Origin: Clostridia bacterium
GTDB lineage: Bacteria > Bacillota > Clostridia > Christensenellales > Borkfalkiaceae
Direction of reading: 5' to 3'
Assembly (NCBI GenBank): GCA_017465865.1
Contig: JAFTVF010000007.1
Span: forward strand, 44,134 to 108,133
DNA length: 64,000 nucleotides
A program made the position numbers and the translations under genes. Below, in pieces: positions 45,012 through 54,673 of the stretch. Each line of letters starts with the position of its first letter. The stretch's first letter is position 1. The notes under the pieces were generated by a model. That model had not been told where the DNA came from. It ran no database searches and saw only the letters and a list, made by a program, of their open reading frames with translations.

Positions 45012-46601
45012 ATGTTTAATTTTAAGCGATCGACAAAAGGGATACTCTGTGCGTTGCTTTCTGTTTTCGCGATCACGGCTACGGCGTGCGGCGGGGGTAA
45101 CACCTCCTCGTCTTCCGCGCCCGAAGCCCCTACCTGCGAACACGATTGGGGGGAATGGGAACTGGTAACCACTCCCGATTGCACGACCAAAGGCGTAAAG
45201 TCCCGCACCTGTAAAATAGACGCTTCGCACGTGGAAACGGAAGAATTTTCCGCGCGCGGACACAACTACGACAACGGCATTTGCAGCGTATGCGGCGACG
45301 GTCCGATCTTCCCCGAAGCCCCTGCCTCGATCGAATATACGACCCTTACGGGCGCAGGCGGTGAGTTTACTCGTTACGAATGTCAAGAGGGCTACTACGA
45401 GGTTACCGTGCACCAGGACGATCAAGATAACGACGAGGCGGGCGTGGAATGGCTGTCTTTCTCCGTGCCGAGCGCAGGACAATACGCTTTGTATACCGTA
45501 GCGGAAAGTGACGAATTGTCCGAGGCGGTCAAAATCGCAAGACACGACGCGAGCTTTGCAAATATTACCCGCCCTGGCTACGACGCGCGTAAGCTGGACG
45601 ACGGAAATTATTATTCTTCCGTCAACTGCGGAGAAAAGTACTGGAACCAAAATTGGCGAGCTACCTTTGCCGTATACGGAAATGAGGGCGAGACCGTTCA
45701 AGTGCGGTTCGTGCGTATCGGCGATCCGATTTGGGCGCCGTCCTACGTTTACGAGGACGTATACGCCCAAGAAATCAACGGCGTAAAAGCCCCCGAAAGC
45801 GCGGCAAACGAGATCTTGAAGCCCGTGGAATACGGCTCGGAATATTTCTACGACGAAACAGCAGGCTACTATCGCATGGGCACGGCGCAAGACCCCGGTA
45901 AAATCATTTACGCGGCGATCACGGCAAGCGCAACGCGCGTATTTTCAAGCGGCGCGCTTACCGACGTATATATCGGCGGCGGGAATTATTCTCTCCACCA
46001 CTCGAATACCGTCGAGGGTAATTATCTAATTAAAAATTACGGTTGGTTCTTGCTCTCTAACGGCGGGTTGGGTACGCTTGACGAACACAGAACTTTTATC
46101 CCCAACCCCAGCGATCCTACGGCGAATTGCTATGAAAACTTCGTGAACTCCGACGGTATGTATCCCGTAACGCAGGAATTGCACGAATTCCTCGTCCTGT
46201 ACACGAAATCGAACAGACCGTCCGATCTTTCGAGCGAAACCGACCCTGCGATCCTTAACAACGCATGGCTTGCGTTCTGCTCGTATTATGATAACGCAAA
46301 CGGCACGCAGCATTCCCCTTACGAGATCGGCTTGGGCGAAGTAGAAGTTACCACGAAAGGCATGAGCTTTACCTATTATACCGTCAAGCCCGAAACTGCC
46401 GACGGCGGGTATTATAACGTTTCCACCACGCAGCAGGGCGCGATCATTTATATCAACGGCGAAGCCTACGGCGAAGACGGCAACGGGTTTAGCGTGGATT
46501 TCCAAATCGACGGAGGAGTCGGCACGACTTTCTATATCATTATGAAGGACTATTCTAAAACTACCTTTACGATTACGGTATCCGAACTCTCCGATATATA
46601 A
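45012..46601 (+). CDS. lipoprotein sharing the novel domain
   Basis: 529 residues. Lipobox TATAC (Cys26), short Ser linker, then a Cys/His-rich ribbon (CEHDWGEWE...CTTKGVKSRTCK...GHNYDNGICSVCG, 42-95) of the type seen in secreted Firmicute proteins. A beta domain (about 105-260) and one copy of the unknown domain (285-428, GYYRMGTAQD ... NNAWLAFCSYYD) follow, and a last beta domain. ATG at 45012 has AAGGAAA upstream, 22 bp after the redox lipoprotein stop; a longer frame from 44910 only overlaps that gene. Function unknown. Confidence 0.8.
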   Translation: MFNFKRSTKGILCALLSVFAITATACGGGNTSSSSAPEAPTCEHDWGEWELVTTPDCTTKGVKSRTCKIDASHVETEEFSARGHNYDNGICSVCGDGPIFPEAPASIEYTTLTGAGGEFTRYECQEGYYEVTVHQDDQDNDEAGVEWLSFSVPSAGQYALYTVAESDELSEAVKIARHDASFANITRPGYDARKLDDGNYYSSVNCGEKYWNQNWRATFAVYGNEGETVQVRFVRIGDPIWAPSYVYEDVYAQEINGVKAPESAANEILKPVEYGSEYFYDETAGYYRMGTAQDPGKIIYAAITASATRVFSSGALTDVYIGGGNYSLHHSNTVEGNYLIKNYGWFLLSNGGLGTLDEHRTFIPNPSDPTANCYENFVNSDGMYPVTQELHEFLVLYTKSNRPSDLSSETDPAILNNAWLAFCSYYDNANGTQHSPYEIGLGEVEVTTKGMSFTYYTVKPETADGGYYNVSTTQQGAIIYINGEAYGEDGNGFSVDFQIDGGVGTTFYIIMKDYSKTTFTITVSELSDI

Positions 46602-46630
46602 ATTTGAAACTATAATAAAAAGGGGTAACT

Positions 46631-47620
46631 ATGATGAACTTCAAGAAACTTGCAACTCTTTGTATCGCTTTGGCGCTCACGGCGAGTTTTAGCTTCGCCG
46701 CGGCTTGCGGCGGCTCGTCCGAGACTACGTCTTTCAGCAGCTCTTCTTCGAGCAGTAGCAGTAGCTCCTCTTCTTCGAGCAGCTCTCCCGAAGACGAAGA
46801 ACCTGCGCCCGAGGCGGAGAAATACACCGTAACCGTAACGAAACCTGCAAACGTTACGATCAACGGCACGCTCACGGCAGAAGAAGGCGAGGACGTAACC
46901 TTTTCGGCTACGGTAGACGCTTCTTACATATTGACGGCTACGGGCGCAGATCAGGTGAGCGTAGCCACGGCAGACGGAAAAACCACTTACTCGTATAAAG
47001 TATCGGCAATCGCGGCGAATACGGCGGTAACGATCGCAGCAACGCAGATCCACCTTTCAGGCGCGTTCAGCGAAACAAATAATGCGATAACCATTCCCGC
47101 AAACGGCTCGTATACCGCTACGCTTCCGAATTCCACCGTCGAAAATTATTGCGTTACTTGGGATAATCAAAGCGTTAAGGTGTTTGTAAACGGTCAAGAA
47201 CTTGCAAACGACTGTTCGACCGCCGTTGCTTCGGGAAGCAGTATCGTTGCTTGTAACACCTCGGGCGAAGCAATATCCTGCTCGTTCCGTATCGTCCCCT
47301 ACGTTGACGAAATCGGCGTTCTGGCAGTCGGCACAAACGAATATACGATCAATATCAACAATTCCGACGGCTTTATTCTCGTAAATTTCGCCGTAACGGC
47401 AGGAAAGACCTATACGTTTACCGTTACGGACGGTAGTGTTCATAAGCTTATCGCAGGCGTTCCCGACGACGAGATCGCTACTTACGAAGCAACCACTACC
47501 GCTACGGTTCAATTAGCGATTTGCCCGAAAATTACGAATGTCGCAAACACCGCCGTAACCGTTGTCGTAACGGAAACGGATACCCCTGAAAAGACCCCGC
47601 AGTGGACGAAAAATTACTAA
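46631..47620 (+). CDS. lipoprotein with beta domains, unknown
   Basis: 329 residues. Lipobox AAAC (Cys26), then a serine run (about 34-51) with an acidic end and beta-rich domains rich in Thr and Val (YTVTVTKPANVTINGTLTAEEG near 65). The GSYTATL and KTYTFTVTDG segments resemble extracellular sugar-binding or bacterial pre-peptidase modules but no catalytic residues are seen. Fourth gene of the lipoprotein cluster, closed by a strong terminator. Confidence 0.72.
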   Translation: MMNFKKLATLCIALALTASFSFAAACGGSSETTSFSSSSSSSSSSSSSSSSSPEDEEPAPEAEKYTVTVTKPANVTINGTLTAEEGEDVTFSATVDASYILTATGADQVSVATADGKTTYSYKVSAIAANTAVTIAATQIHLSGAFSETNNAITIPANGSYTATLPNSTVENYCVTWDNQSVKVFVNGQELANDCSTAVASGSSIVACNTSGEAISCSFRIVPYVDEIGVLAVGTNEYTININNSDGFILVNFAVTAGKTYTFTVTDGSVHKLIAGVPDDEIATYEATTTATVQLAICPKITNVANTAVTVVVTETDTPEKTPQWTKNY

Positions 47621-47631
47621 CAAGCTATCAC

Positions 47632-47660
47632 GAAAAAAACGGAGCGATTTGCTCCGTTTT
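47632..47660. terminator. bidirectional terminator between convergent genes
   Basis: 10-bp stem (AAAACGGAGC/GCTCCGTTTT), 5-base loop, A-run and T-run on opposite sides. It ends the plus-strand lipoprotein cluster and the minus-strand redox module at once. Confidence 0.92.
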
Positions 47661-47677
47661 TTTTGTTCGTTTATTTT

Positions 47678-48271
47678 TTAGTATTTCATCAACGGCACTA
47701 AAACGTTTTCCAGATCCGCGTAGTGCATCGAGCCTTCCTTACTGAATACGATCTCCCCTTCGCGGTTTACGATCACGGTCGCGGGCAACGCGCCGCTGGT
47801 AAACCCGAGCAGATTATATACCTTATTCACGGTATCGTCATACCAACCGTAGGTAATCGAAAAGTCTTCCCAACCCACGCTTTCCTGATTGGTATTCAGC
47901 CATTCACACAAGCTCTCTTGCGTATGCGACAATTCCCCGTCGAGGGTGATTACCGTTACGTCCTCGGCGTAGTCTTTTTGGAACTGATCGAATTCAGGCA
48001 GTTCCGCCTTACAAGGTCCGCAATAGGTCGCCCAGAAATTAACGACGACGAGCTTGCCACGGTGCGCGGACAGGGTAAATTCCTCTCCCCCAAGCGCAAA
48101 ATCGCCGTTCTCCACTTTATACGTGCTTACGGTGAAGTCGGGACAGATATCCCCTACTTCCACGCCGCTTTTTATGGTTTTATCCACGAAATTGTAATAA
48201 CACAGCGCGCCGACGAGGGTTGCGCCCGCAAGCGACCAAGCGACGATCTCGGCTATTTTTTTCTTAATCAT
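47678..48271 (-). CDS. membrane-anchored TlpA/ResA-like thioredoxin
   Basis: 197 residues. One N-terminal membrane helix (about 8-27) and a thioredoxin-fold domain outside, with C84-G-P-C87 in WATYCGPC and cis-Pro in GALPATVIVN. Family members reduce cytochrome apoproteins or other exported thiols. It overlaps the polyferredoxin gene by eight bases and is the last gene of the redox module, so it is the likely extracytoplasmic electron acceptor. Confidence 0.9.
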   Translation of the reverse strand: MIKKKIAEIVAWSLAGATLVGALCYYNFVDKTIKSGVEVGDICPDFTVSTYKVENGDFALGGEEFTLSAHRGKLVVVNFWATYCGPCKAELPEFDQFQKDYAEDVTVITLDGELSHTQESLCEWLNTNQESVGWEDFSITYGWYDDTVNKVYNLLGFTSGALPATVIVNREGEIVFSKEGSMHYADLENVLVPLMKY

Positions 48272-49235
48272 CGCGCACCTCCGTCGTAGTATTTTCGGAA
48301 GTCTCCGCGGGTTTTACCATACCCGTCAAAGGCTTGATCTCTTGGGAAACGGGCGCGTCGGTATCGTTGTTACGGACGAACAAATTCGAGCCTTTCCACG
48401 AAATGGCTTTTGCGGGACAGACGGAGATACACGCGCCGCACTGGATACATTCGTGATCGCCGACCCGTTTGGTGTCCATTTTACAAACGCCGATACACAG
48501 TCCGCAATCGGTGCATTTGTTCTTGTCGATCTTCACGCCGAGCATAGCGATACGGCAGAAAAAGCCGTACAGCGCGCCGAGCGGGCAAAGGAAACGGCAG
48601 AACGCGCGGAAAATAAAGATACTTGCTACTACGATGAGGACGAGGAGCATAAATTTCCAAGTAAACAACGGGCCGAGAATGGCGAGCAAGCCCTCGTTTT
48701 CGCTGTTGGAGAGCAAGCCCACGCCCCCCTCGAACGTACCTGCGGGACAGATATATTCGCAAAAGCCGGGCACGGCGAATACGAGCGGTACGATCACAAC
48801 GAGCGCAACGAGCAGCACGTATTTGAGATAGGACAGCACGCGGGTTACTTTGCTCTTTTTGAGTTTCGGGGTCTTGATTTTATACAGCAATTCCTGTCCA
48901 AGTCCGATCGGGCATAAAAAGCCGCAGATCGTTCTGCCGAGCAATAACCCAAACAGAATAATGATACCGAATATGTACGCGGGGGTACGCGTTCCCGAAG
49001 CGGAAAGCGCGTTTTGGAGCGAGCCTAACGGACACGCGCCCACCGCGCCCGGGCAGGAATAGCAGTTCAGCCCCGGCACGCAGAGTTTTTTGGTATTGCC
49101 TTTATAGATCTGACCGTTAAAAAAGCCCTTGATATTCGCGTTATAAAGGAGCGCTGCGTAGACCTGTATCAGCCGACGTTTGGTCGGTTTATGCCGTACG
49201 AACCATGCTTTTATTTTACCGAAAAATTTTTTCAT
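48264..49235 (-). CDS. polytopic 4Fe-4S membrane protein, NapH/YccM type
   Basis: 323 residues with about five membrane helices. Paired CXXXCP loops at the helix ends (CGFLCPIG, CRFLCPLG and an early SCPGAVGACP) are typical of the NapH/CcoG-like family. Two ferredoxin motifs, CTDCGLCIGVC and CIQCGACISVCP, lie near 235-275 in the cytoplasmic tail. It can carry electrons from cytosolic donors into the membrane. It is between a CXXC membrane protein and a TlpA-like protein. Confidence 0.9.
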   Translation of the reverse strand: MKKFFGKIKAWFVRHKPTKRRLIQVYAALLYNANIKGFFNGQIYKGNTKKLCVPGLNCYSCPGAVGACPLGSLQNALSASGTRTPAYIFGIIILFGLLLGRTICGFLCPIGLGQELLYKIKTPKLKKSKVTRVLSYLKYVLLVALVVIVPLVFAVPGFCEYICPAGTFEGGVGLLSNSENEGLLAILGPLFTWKFMLLVLIVVASIFIFRAFCRFLCPLGALYGFFCRIAMLGVKIDKNKCTDCGLCIGVCKMDTKRVGDHECIQCGACISVCPAKAISWKGSNLFVRNNDTDAPVSQEIKPLTGMVKPAETSENTTTEVRDD

Positions 49236-49244
49236 TCGTACACC

Positions 49245-50075
49245 TCAACCAAGCCCTATACACTGGGTACAGATATTTTTCGCCTTTTCGTAAACGTCGG
49301 TCATACCGCCGTTGTAAATCCCGAACGCAAACAGCGCTATCCCCGCTACGCACAATCCGATCCGTACGCCGAAGATAAGTTTCGGGGATTTCAAAAACGG
49401 GAATTTATGATACAGCCTTTCTTCCAAAGTAGGCTTTTGCGGTTTCTGCTCCGCTTTCACGCCCTTTTTCGCGTTCTCCGCGATTACGGTTTTCAGCCTT
49501 GCGATCTGTCTTTTCTTGCTGTTTTCAAGGAGCACGGTAACCACAATACAGACTATGAACGCACCGAGCAGCCAAGGCGTGCAACGCACCAGCCTGTCCG
49601 CCACCCCGCCGTGTTGAGTGAAGAAATCAGAGCTTGCCCAAGGCGTATACGATTTATCGTACAACAGCACCAAACAGCCAACCGCCGAAACCGCGCTGAG
49701 CAACGCCGAAACCGCGCCGAGGACAAAACGGTAGGTTTCGTCTTTGCGGACTTCCCGCAATTCCGTTTCGGGAACTCTGCGTTGTAACTTTGCGGTGGTC
49801 GTATTTAATTCGATATACGGCGCGGGCCGCGCTTCCGTTTCGGGGAACACGAACGCCAAGGCGATATTCCCGACGAGCGCGACGATCCAAAGCCATACGG
49901 GGATCGCAATTTTCGAAAAATGCTCGGAAATGCTTTTCGTCGTATACGGAGCGCTGTCTGCGGAAAAATAGATCGACCACGCCTGCGCGATGAAAAGCGC
50001 GCCGACGACGAGCGTGAGCGCCGCGAAAACGACGCCGTATATAAACCGTATCTTCCGTCCTCTGTTTTCCGTCAT
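49245..50075 (-). CDS. membrane protein ending in a CD1871A-type CXXC motif
   Basis: 276 residues with about five membrane helices. The last 30 residues (a helix, then YEKAKNICTQCIGLG, C269 and C272) match the short CD1871A family, small CXXC membrane proteins found next to polyferredoxins and thioredoxins. Here that tail is joined to a larger N-terminal membrane part (about 1-240) which I do not recognise. The CXXC at the membrane face may pass electrons from the polyferredoxin to the TlpA-like protein. Confidence 0.75.
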   Translation of the reverse strand: MTENRGRKIRFIYGVVFAALTLVVGALFIAQAWSIYFSADSAPYTTKSISEHFSKIAIPVWLWIVALVGNIALAFVFPETEARPAPYIELNTTTAKLQRRVPETELREVRKDETYRFVLGAVSALLSAVSAVGCLVLLYDKSYTPWASSDFFTQHGGVADRLVRCTPWLLGAFIVCIVVTVLLENSKKRQIARLKTVIAENAKKGVKAEQKPQKPTLEERLYHKFPFLKSPKLIFGVRIGLCVAGIALFAFGIYNGGMTDVYEKAKNICTQCIGLG

Positions 50076-50136
50076 AACCTGTCTTCCTTTTTCCGTTGCG
50101 TTTTTGCGAAAACGCGACGGTTTTTTACATTATTAT

Positions 50137-50166
50137 ATTATAGACTACTTTCACGGGCTTTGTCAA
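50137..50166 (-). promoter_or_regulatory. promoter of the redox module
   Basis: TTGACA (50166-50161), 18-bp spacer, TATAAT (50142-50137) on the minus strand, about 60 bp before the gene starting at 50075. Confidence 0.85.
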
Positions 50167-50245
50167 GTATTCTTTCCTGCCCGAAAAAGGAAAAAATCGG
50201 AATTGTGAAAAACGGATAAAATCCCCGAAAACGACCTGTTTTTCC

Positions 50246-50274
50246 TTGTCATTTTCGTCAATATATTGTATAAT
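50246..50274 (+). promoter_or_regulatory. promoter of the 1391-residue lipoprotein
   Basis: TTGTCA (50246-50251), 17-bp spacer, TATAAT (50269-50274); about 90-nt leader. Divergent from the redox module promoter 80 bp away, so the two could share a regulator. Confidence 0.82.
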
Positions 50275-50368
50275 AAATACAGTATGGTCTTAATGGGGTA
50301 TTCCGTCTATCGTCAGGCGGCTCTATCGACCGTTCCAATTTTGCAAACCTATATTTCACGGAGTTTTT

Positions 50369-53300
50369 ATGAAAAAATATCTCATCGCTTTATTGCTTTC
50401 CCTCTCCTGCGCGTGCACGATCGCGGCGGTAGGGTGCAAAGACGGAAACAAAGCCGATACCTCCACTTCTTCCAGCAGCTCGCCTGCGGACGAAACGCCC
50501 GAGGACGCGGGCGCGGTCGCCGTTCGGTTTGAAGACGGCGAGGGTTATTCCTTTGTCAGCGACGTCAAAAACGGCGACACGGTAGAAAGCGGCAGCAGCA
50601 TTACTTTCCGTTTGGAGCTTGGCGGTTTTTATCTCGATTCCAACCCCGTCGTTTACTTAAACGGCAAAGCGACCTATTTCACCGAGAAAAACGGAAACGG
50701 TTCGTATACGTACACGGAAACGATCACCGAAGAAACGACGATCAGCGTTACGGGCGTTAGAAAAGACCGTTCGATGATGGACGGTACGGGCGCGATGGAA
50801 ACCCCTTTCGTCGTTACCAAGCCCATCGATCTGTTACATATCGCCGAACAGGTAAACGCGGGCAACACCGCGTATACCCGCGCCGCGTATATTCTTGCGG
50901 CAGATATCGACTGTAAGGGCGCGGAGTTGAAAGTTATCGGCGATTCCTCTACCGAAGCGTCCGTGTTCAGCGGCAGCTTTACCTGCAACTACGAATCCGA
51001 AACGGGTACGCTGTACGATTATTCGATTTCGAATTTCACCATCAATTCCCAAAATATCAACTACGTGGGCTTATTCGGCACGGTATACGCCGACCCCAGC
51101 GTAGAGAGCAGCGGTCAGTTCTACGGGATCAAGATCAAGGATTTCTCGGTCAACGCGAGCATTGACAAAACCGCTTCCGACAGCAAGACGATCGTTTGCG
51201 GTTCGCTGATCGGGTATTCCGTCGGCGCAAGATTGCTGCTTTGCGAGGCTTCAAACGGCGAAGTGAACGTGATCGCAGACGAGAGCTATTTCTCGTTCGC
51301 GGGCGGACTTATCGGGTATCAGCAGGCGTTCTATTCCGCGGATTCGGGAGAATATTTCCCCTCCGAGGTTACTTACACGAAAGTAGACGTAGACGTAAAC
51401 GTGCTCAAAGGCATGGCGCTGTACGCAGGCGGGATTACGGGGTATCTTACCACCAACGCCGCGTTCCTCGCGACGGCTACCATTCATAATTCCTATTCCC
51501 TCGGCAACGTCAGCGGCGCGTTGCGCTCGGGCGGTATCGTCGGCGGTATGGGACAATATACTTCTGTCAGCAACTGCTACGCGGCGGGCGAGATCGTTGC
51601 GAAATGCTATCAGGATATCAACGATCCTCTGACGACCTCGGAAGAATACTGTATTTCCAGCGCAGGCGGTTTGGTCGGGTTCGCGGAAAACGATTCTTCG
51701 GTCAACGACTGTTTCTTCACGGGCAATACCTATGCTTATGCGGTATCGGGCAAGGCTTACGCTAACGCAAATTCTTTCGTCGGCGGCGGCTACGAAGCGG
51801 GTTACGTTTCCGCAACTTCCGCAAAATACGCCTTGGAAAGCTGTTTGGCAAACCCCGATCTTTCCAGCGCGAATACCCTTACCGATCAGCTCGGCTGGGG
51901 GGCGTACGACTGGGTATTTACGGCAGGTCAGCTTCCCGCGATCAATTACGAAACCACGCAAGGCAACGTAATTTTGAACCTGACTTTGAAATACGTTACG
52001 AAAGAGGGTGCAATTAACGTACTCGGCGTAACGGAAACGACCCTCAAATATTTCGACAACTCTATCCAGAGCATGCAATCCTACGCGCCGCTTAGCGATT
52101 TCTTTGCCTCGGAGAGCTTGAAATTCTATCTTACGGCGGACGATGACAAATACCTGTCCTACGGGTATTTCTTCGACGAGGCTTGCACCAAGCCCGTGCC
52201 CTATTCGTACATGCCGCAGAAAGACGTTACGCTGTATATCGGGTTTGCGGACGTTACCCCCATCGTCGGTACGTATTATCTGAATACGCAAAGCAATCAA
52301 CAGCTTACGATCACGTTCAACGCAGACGGTACGGCGGTATACTCGGACGGCGTAACCACGCAGAGCACGCCGTATAGCTTCGACGGAGAAACGTTCACGC
52401 TCGAAAGCGCGCGGCTTGCGAGATATTATCTTGGGGATATCCTCGTGGACGAGGACGACGAAACCCTGCTTTCCGACCCGAATTTCGATCTTTACCGTTA
52501 TCTGTATTACAACTTCAAGGGCGTAAAAACGGCGGACGGCATTGCGCTTTACGACGGCGTATACTACACGGCGAACGCGCCCCTTACCGCTTCGACGACC
52601 GCACCCGCTTTGCAAACGCACGACGGGTTTAAGGGGACTTGGGTAAAAACCGCGGGCGTGAACAAAGCGTATACTTTTGACGGCGCGGGAAATTGGAGCT
52701 ATTCCTACACCGCTTATATCCGCAACGGATATTCCTACGACGTAAAAACCATTGAACAGGCAAGCGGTACGTATACGGTAAACGGCGGTCAGATGACCTT
52801 TACGCACGGCGGCGTGGAATATAGAGCGAGCTTTAACAGCGACGGGTTCTTGGAAATCGTCGGCGGCGGCAAAACGCAGATCTTCTACACCTCGGACAGC
52901 TATACGGGCGCTTGGTCGGGCGGGAACTTCACGCTTACCTTACAAGGTATCGGCAAAAACGGCGTGGGAAAAGCTACCCTCGTTTACAGCGACGGCAGCG
53001 TTGCCGATCTTATCTACGAACGCAGCGAAACGAACGGCTATATCTGCGTATACTACGCGCATAAAACGTCCAAATACGTCAAGAATCAGATCTTCGGATA
53101 CTTCACCTACGATCTTACCGCCGACACCCTGTTCGCAACACTGGCGGATTATGAGTCGGCTACGGGCTATACGCAAATGAATTTGTTCCTCTTGGACGCG
53201 TATAACGGCGAATGGGTAAGCGACGCAGACGAATTGCGCGACGTGGAATTCGATTTCAACGGGTTCGGCTCGTACAGCCATTTCGGTATGTCGGGTACGA

Positions 53301-54544
53301 TCGTCATTACCAAGAACGGCACGAGAACGGAAGTCCCCTACACGCTGAAAGACAATCTGCAAGGTCAGTTCGCGTATGACGGCATCCTTTACGATCTCGT
53401 ATACGACGAGGACGAGAATATCGTAGAAATCTCGTTCAACAGCCTCGTTCGGAAAGACGAAATGGCGAATATCCGTTTCATCGACGAAAACGGCGTTTCG
53501 TATTCCTTCGACGGGCGCAGTCCTTTGAGCATCGGCGGAACGCTGACGATCGGCGACAGCGCGCAATATATCTACAAGCCCGCAAGCAGCGGTAATTATA
53601 CGCTGTACGCGTTGGAAGACACGGCAACCGCGATCGGTACGATCACCAAGGAAACCGATCATTACGCAGTCAAGTTCAACGCTACGCCCGACGAAACGGC
53701 AAAACTTTCTGTCTGGAACGAGTTCATGGGCGAATGGGCATTAAGCGGTGAATTTGCGCTCCTTGACATCGGCGCGACGAACACGAACGGCATTATTAAA
53801 GCGAACTTCCGCGGAAAAACGGTAGATATGAGCTTTATCTCGACCTCGATGCTGACATTCGATTACACCGCAAACGACGGTATGCCGATCACCTATTACA
53901 TATTCATTATCCAAAATGAAACGGATGCCGAGCCTACGCTCGTGCTCTCCGAAACCACCAACCTGTACGGCGATTATATCATCTGCTCGAAAGCCAACGA
54001 ACTGTTCGGGTCTTGGACGTATAACCAAAGTTCGGGCAGAACGCTTACTTTCGACGGCGTAACGAGCAATTACGCAAACGGCGTTGCGAAAATGAAAGAG
54101 GGTTCGAGCGAAACGCTGTACTACTATATGATCCGTGAAAAAGGTATTATGATGTGGTCGCAGACCGTTTACGGCGAAGCGCAGAAAACGGTATATTACA
54201 GTATCGATTACACCGCGGATACCGAAGCGCGCAAAGCCTACGTAAAAGACGGCGTTGCGTTCCTGCTCACCGATTGCGACGGCTTGTATCTCACCGAAGC
54301 CAAGGACAGCGAAGACGGTTCGATCGTATACTTCTTCGACGGTAAGAACGTAAACGGCGCGCAAGGCGGGCTGTGGGTAGACGACGAAAAGAAATACGGC
54401 TACGTCATTAAGGAATTTACGGCAAACAGTACGGCAATTTTGGAAGTAACCGACCTCGCCACGGATAAGACCTATTCGGCAACGGTAGACTACTCCGACC
54501 GCACGAACATTACCCTGACGATCGGCGCAGAGATCACCGAATAA
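50369..54544 (+). CDS. large lipoprotein with GLUG and Gly-x-Trp beta modules
   Basis: 1391 residues. Lipobox AVGC (Cys23) and Ser linker (to about 45), an Ig-like domain (50-130), then a beta-helix with GLUG repeats (about 150-480; GGLIGY, GGITGY, GGIVGG, GGLVGF). The rest (about 640-1390) is roughly seven beta-sheet modules of about 100 residues, many starting G-T/S/E-W (GTWVKT, GEWVSD, GEWALS, GSWTYN). No enzyme motif. The protein is presumably a surface adhesin or glycan-binding protein. Own promoter and terminator. Confidence 0.78.
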   Translation: MKKYLIALLLSLSCACTIAAVGCKDGNKADTSTSSSSSPADETPEDAGAVAVRFEDGEGYSFVSDVKNGDTVESGSSITFRLELGGFYLDSNPVVYLNGKATYFTEKNGNGSYTYTETITEETTISVTGVRKDRSMMDGTGAMETPFVVTKPIDLLHIAEQVNAGNTAYTRAAYILAADIDCKGAELKVIGDSSTEASVFSGSFTCNYESETGTLYDYSISNFTINSQNINYVGLFGTVYADPSVESSGQFYGIKIKDFSVNASIDKTASDSKTIVCGSLIGYSVGARLLLCEASNGEVNVIADESYFSFAGGLIGYQQAFYSADSGEYFPSEVTYTKVDVDVNVLKGMALYAGGITGYLTTNAAFLATATIHNSYSLGNVSGALRSGGIVGGMGQYTSVSNCYAAGEIVAKCYQDINDPLTTSEEYCISSAGGLVGFAENDSSVNDCFFTGNTYAYAVSGKAYANANSFVGGGYEAGYVSATSAKYALESCLANPDLSSANTLTDQLGWGAYDWVFTAGQLPAINYETTQGNVILNLTLKYVTKEGAINVLGVTETTLKYFDNSIQSMQSYAPLSDFFASESLKFYLTADDDKYLSYGYFFDEACTKPVPYSYMPQKDVTLYIGFADVTPIVGTYYLNTQSNQQLTITFNADGTAVYSDGVTTQSTPYSFDGETFTLESARLARYYLGDILVDEDDETLLSDPNFDLYRYLYYNFKGVKTADGIALYDGVYYTANAPLTASTTAPALQTHDGFKGTWVKTAGVNKAYTFDGAGNWSYSYTAYIRNGYSYDVKTIEQASGTYTVNGGQMTFTHGGVEYRASFNSDGFLEIVGGGKTQIFYTSDSYTGAWSGGNFTLTLQGIGKNGVGKATLVYSDGSVADLIYERSETNGYICVYYAHKTSKYVKNQIFGYFTYDLTADTLFATLADYESATGYTQMNLFLLDAYNGEWVSDADELRDVEFDFNGFGSYSHFGMSGTIVITKNGTRTEVPYTLKDNLQGQFAYDGILYDLVYDEDENIVEISFNSLVRKDEMANIRFIDENGVSYSFDGRSPLSIGGTLTIGDSAQYIYKPASSGNYTLYALEDTATAIGTITKETDHYAVKFNATPDETAKLSVWNEFMGEWALSGEFALLDIGATNTNGIIKANFRGKTVDMSFISTSMLTFDYTANDGMPITYYIFIIQNETDAEPTLVLSETTNLYGDYIICSKANELFGSWTYNQSSGRTLTFDGVTSNYANGVAKMKEGSSETLYYYMIREKGIMMWSQTVYGEAQKTVYYSIDYTADTEARKAYVKDGVAFLLTDCDGLYLTEAKDSEDGSIVYFFDGKNVNGAQGGLWVDDEKKYGYVIKEFTANSTAILEVTDLATDKTYSATVDYSDRTNITLTIGAEITE

Positions 54545-54559
54545 CGATTAAAAATAAGC

Positions 54560-54596
54560 AAATGCGTTCTGTATAATAATAGAGCGCATTTCTTTT
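54560..54596 (+). terminator. terminator after the large lipoprotein
   Basis: 11-bp stem (one G-T pair), 10-base loop, then CTTTT, 15 bp past the stop codon. Confidence 0.7.
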
Positions 54597-54616
54597 ACGA
54601 AAAATCTTCTTGTTTA

Positions 54617-54645
54617 TTGACAATATTATATATTTTTGTTATAAT
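54617..54645 (+). promoter_or_regulatory. promoter of the acetyltransferase gene
   Basis: TTGACA (54617-54622), 17-bp spacer, TATAAT (54640-54645): exact consensus, 29 bp before the start codon. Confidence 0.9.
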
Positions 54646-54673
54646 AAAAAACAGAAAATCGAGGCAGAGAATT

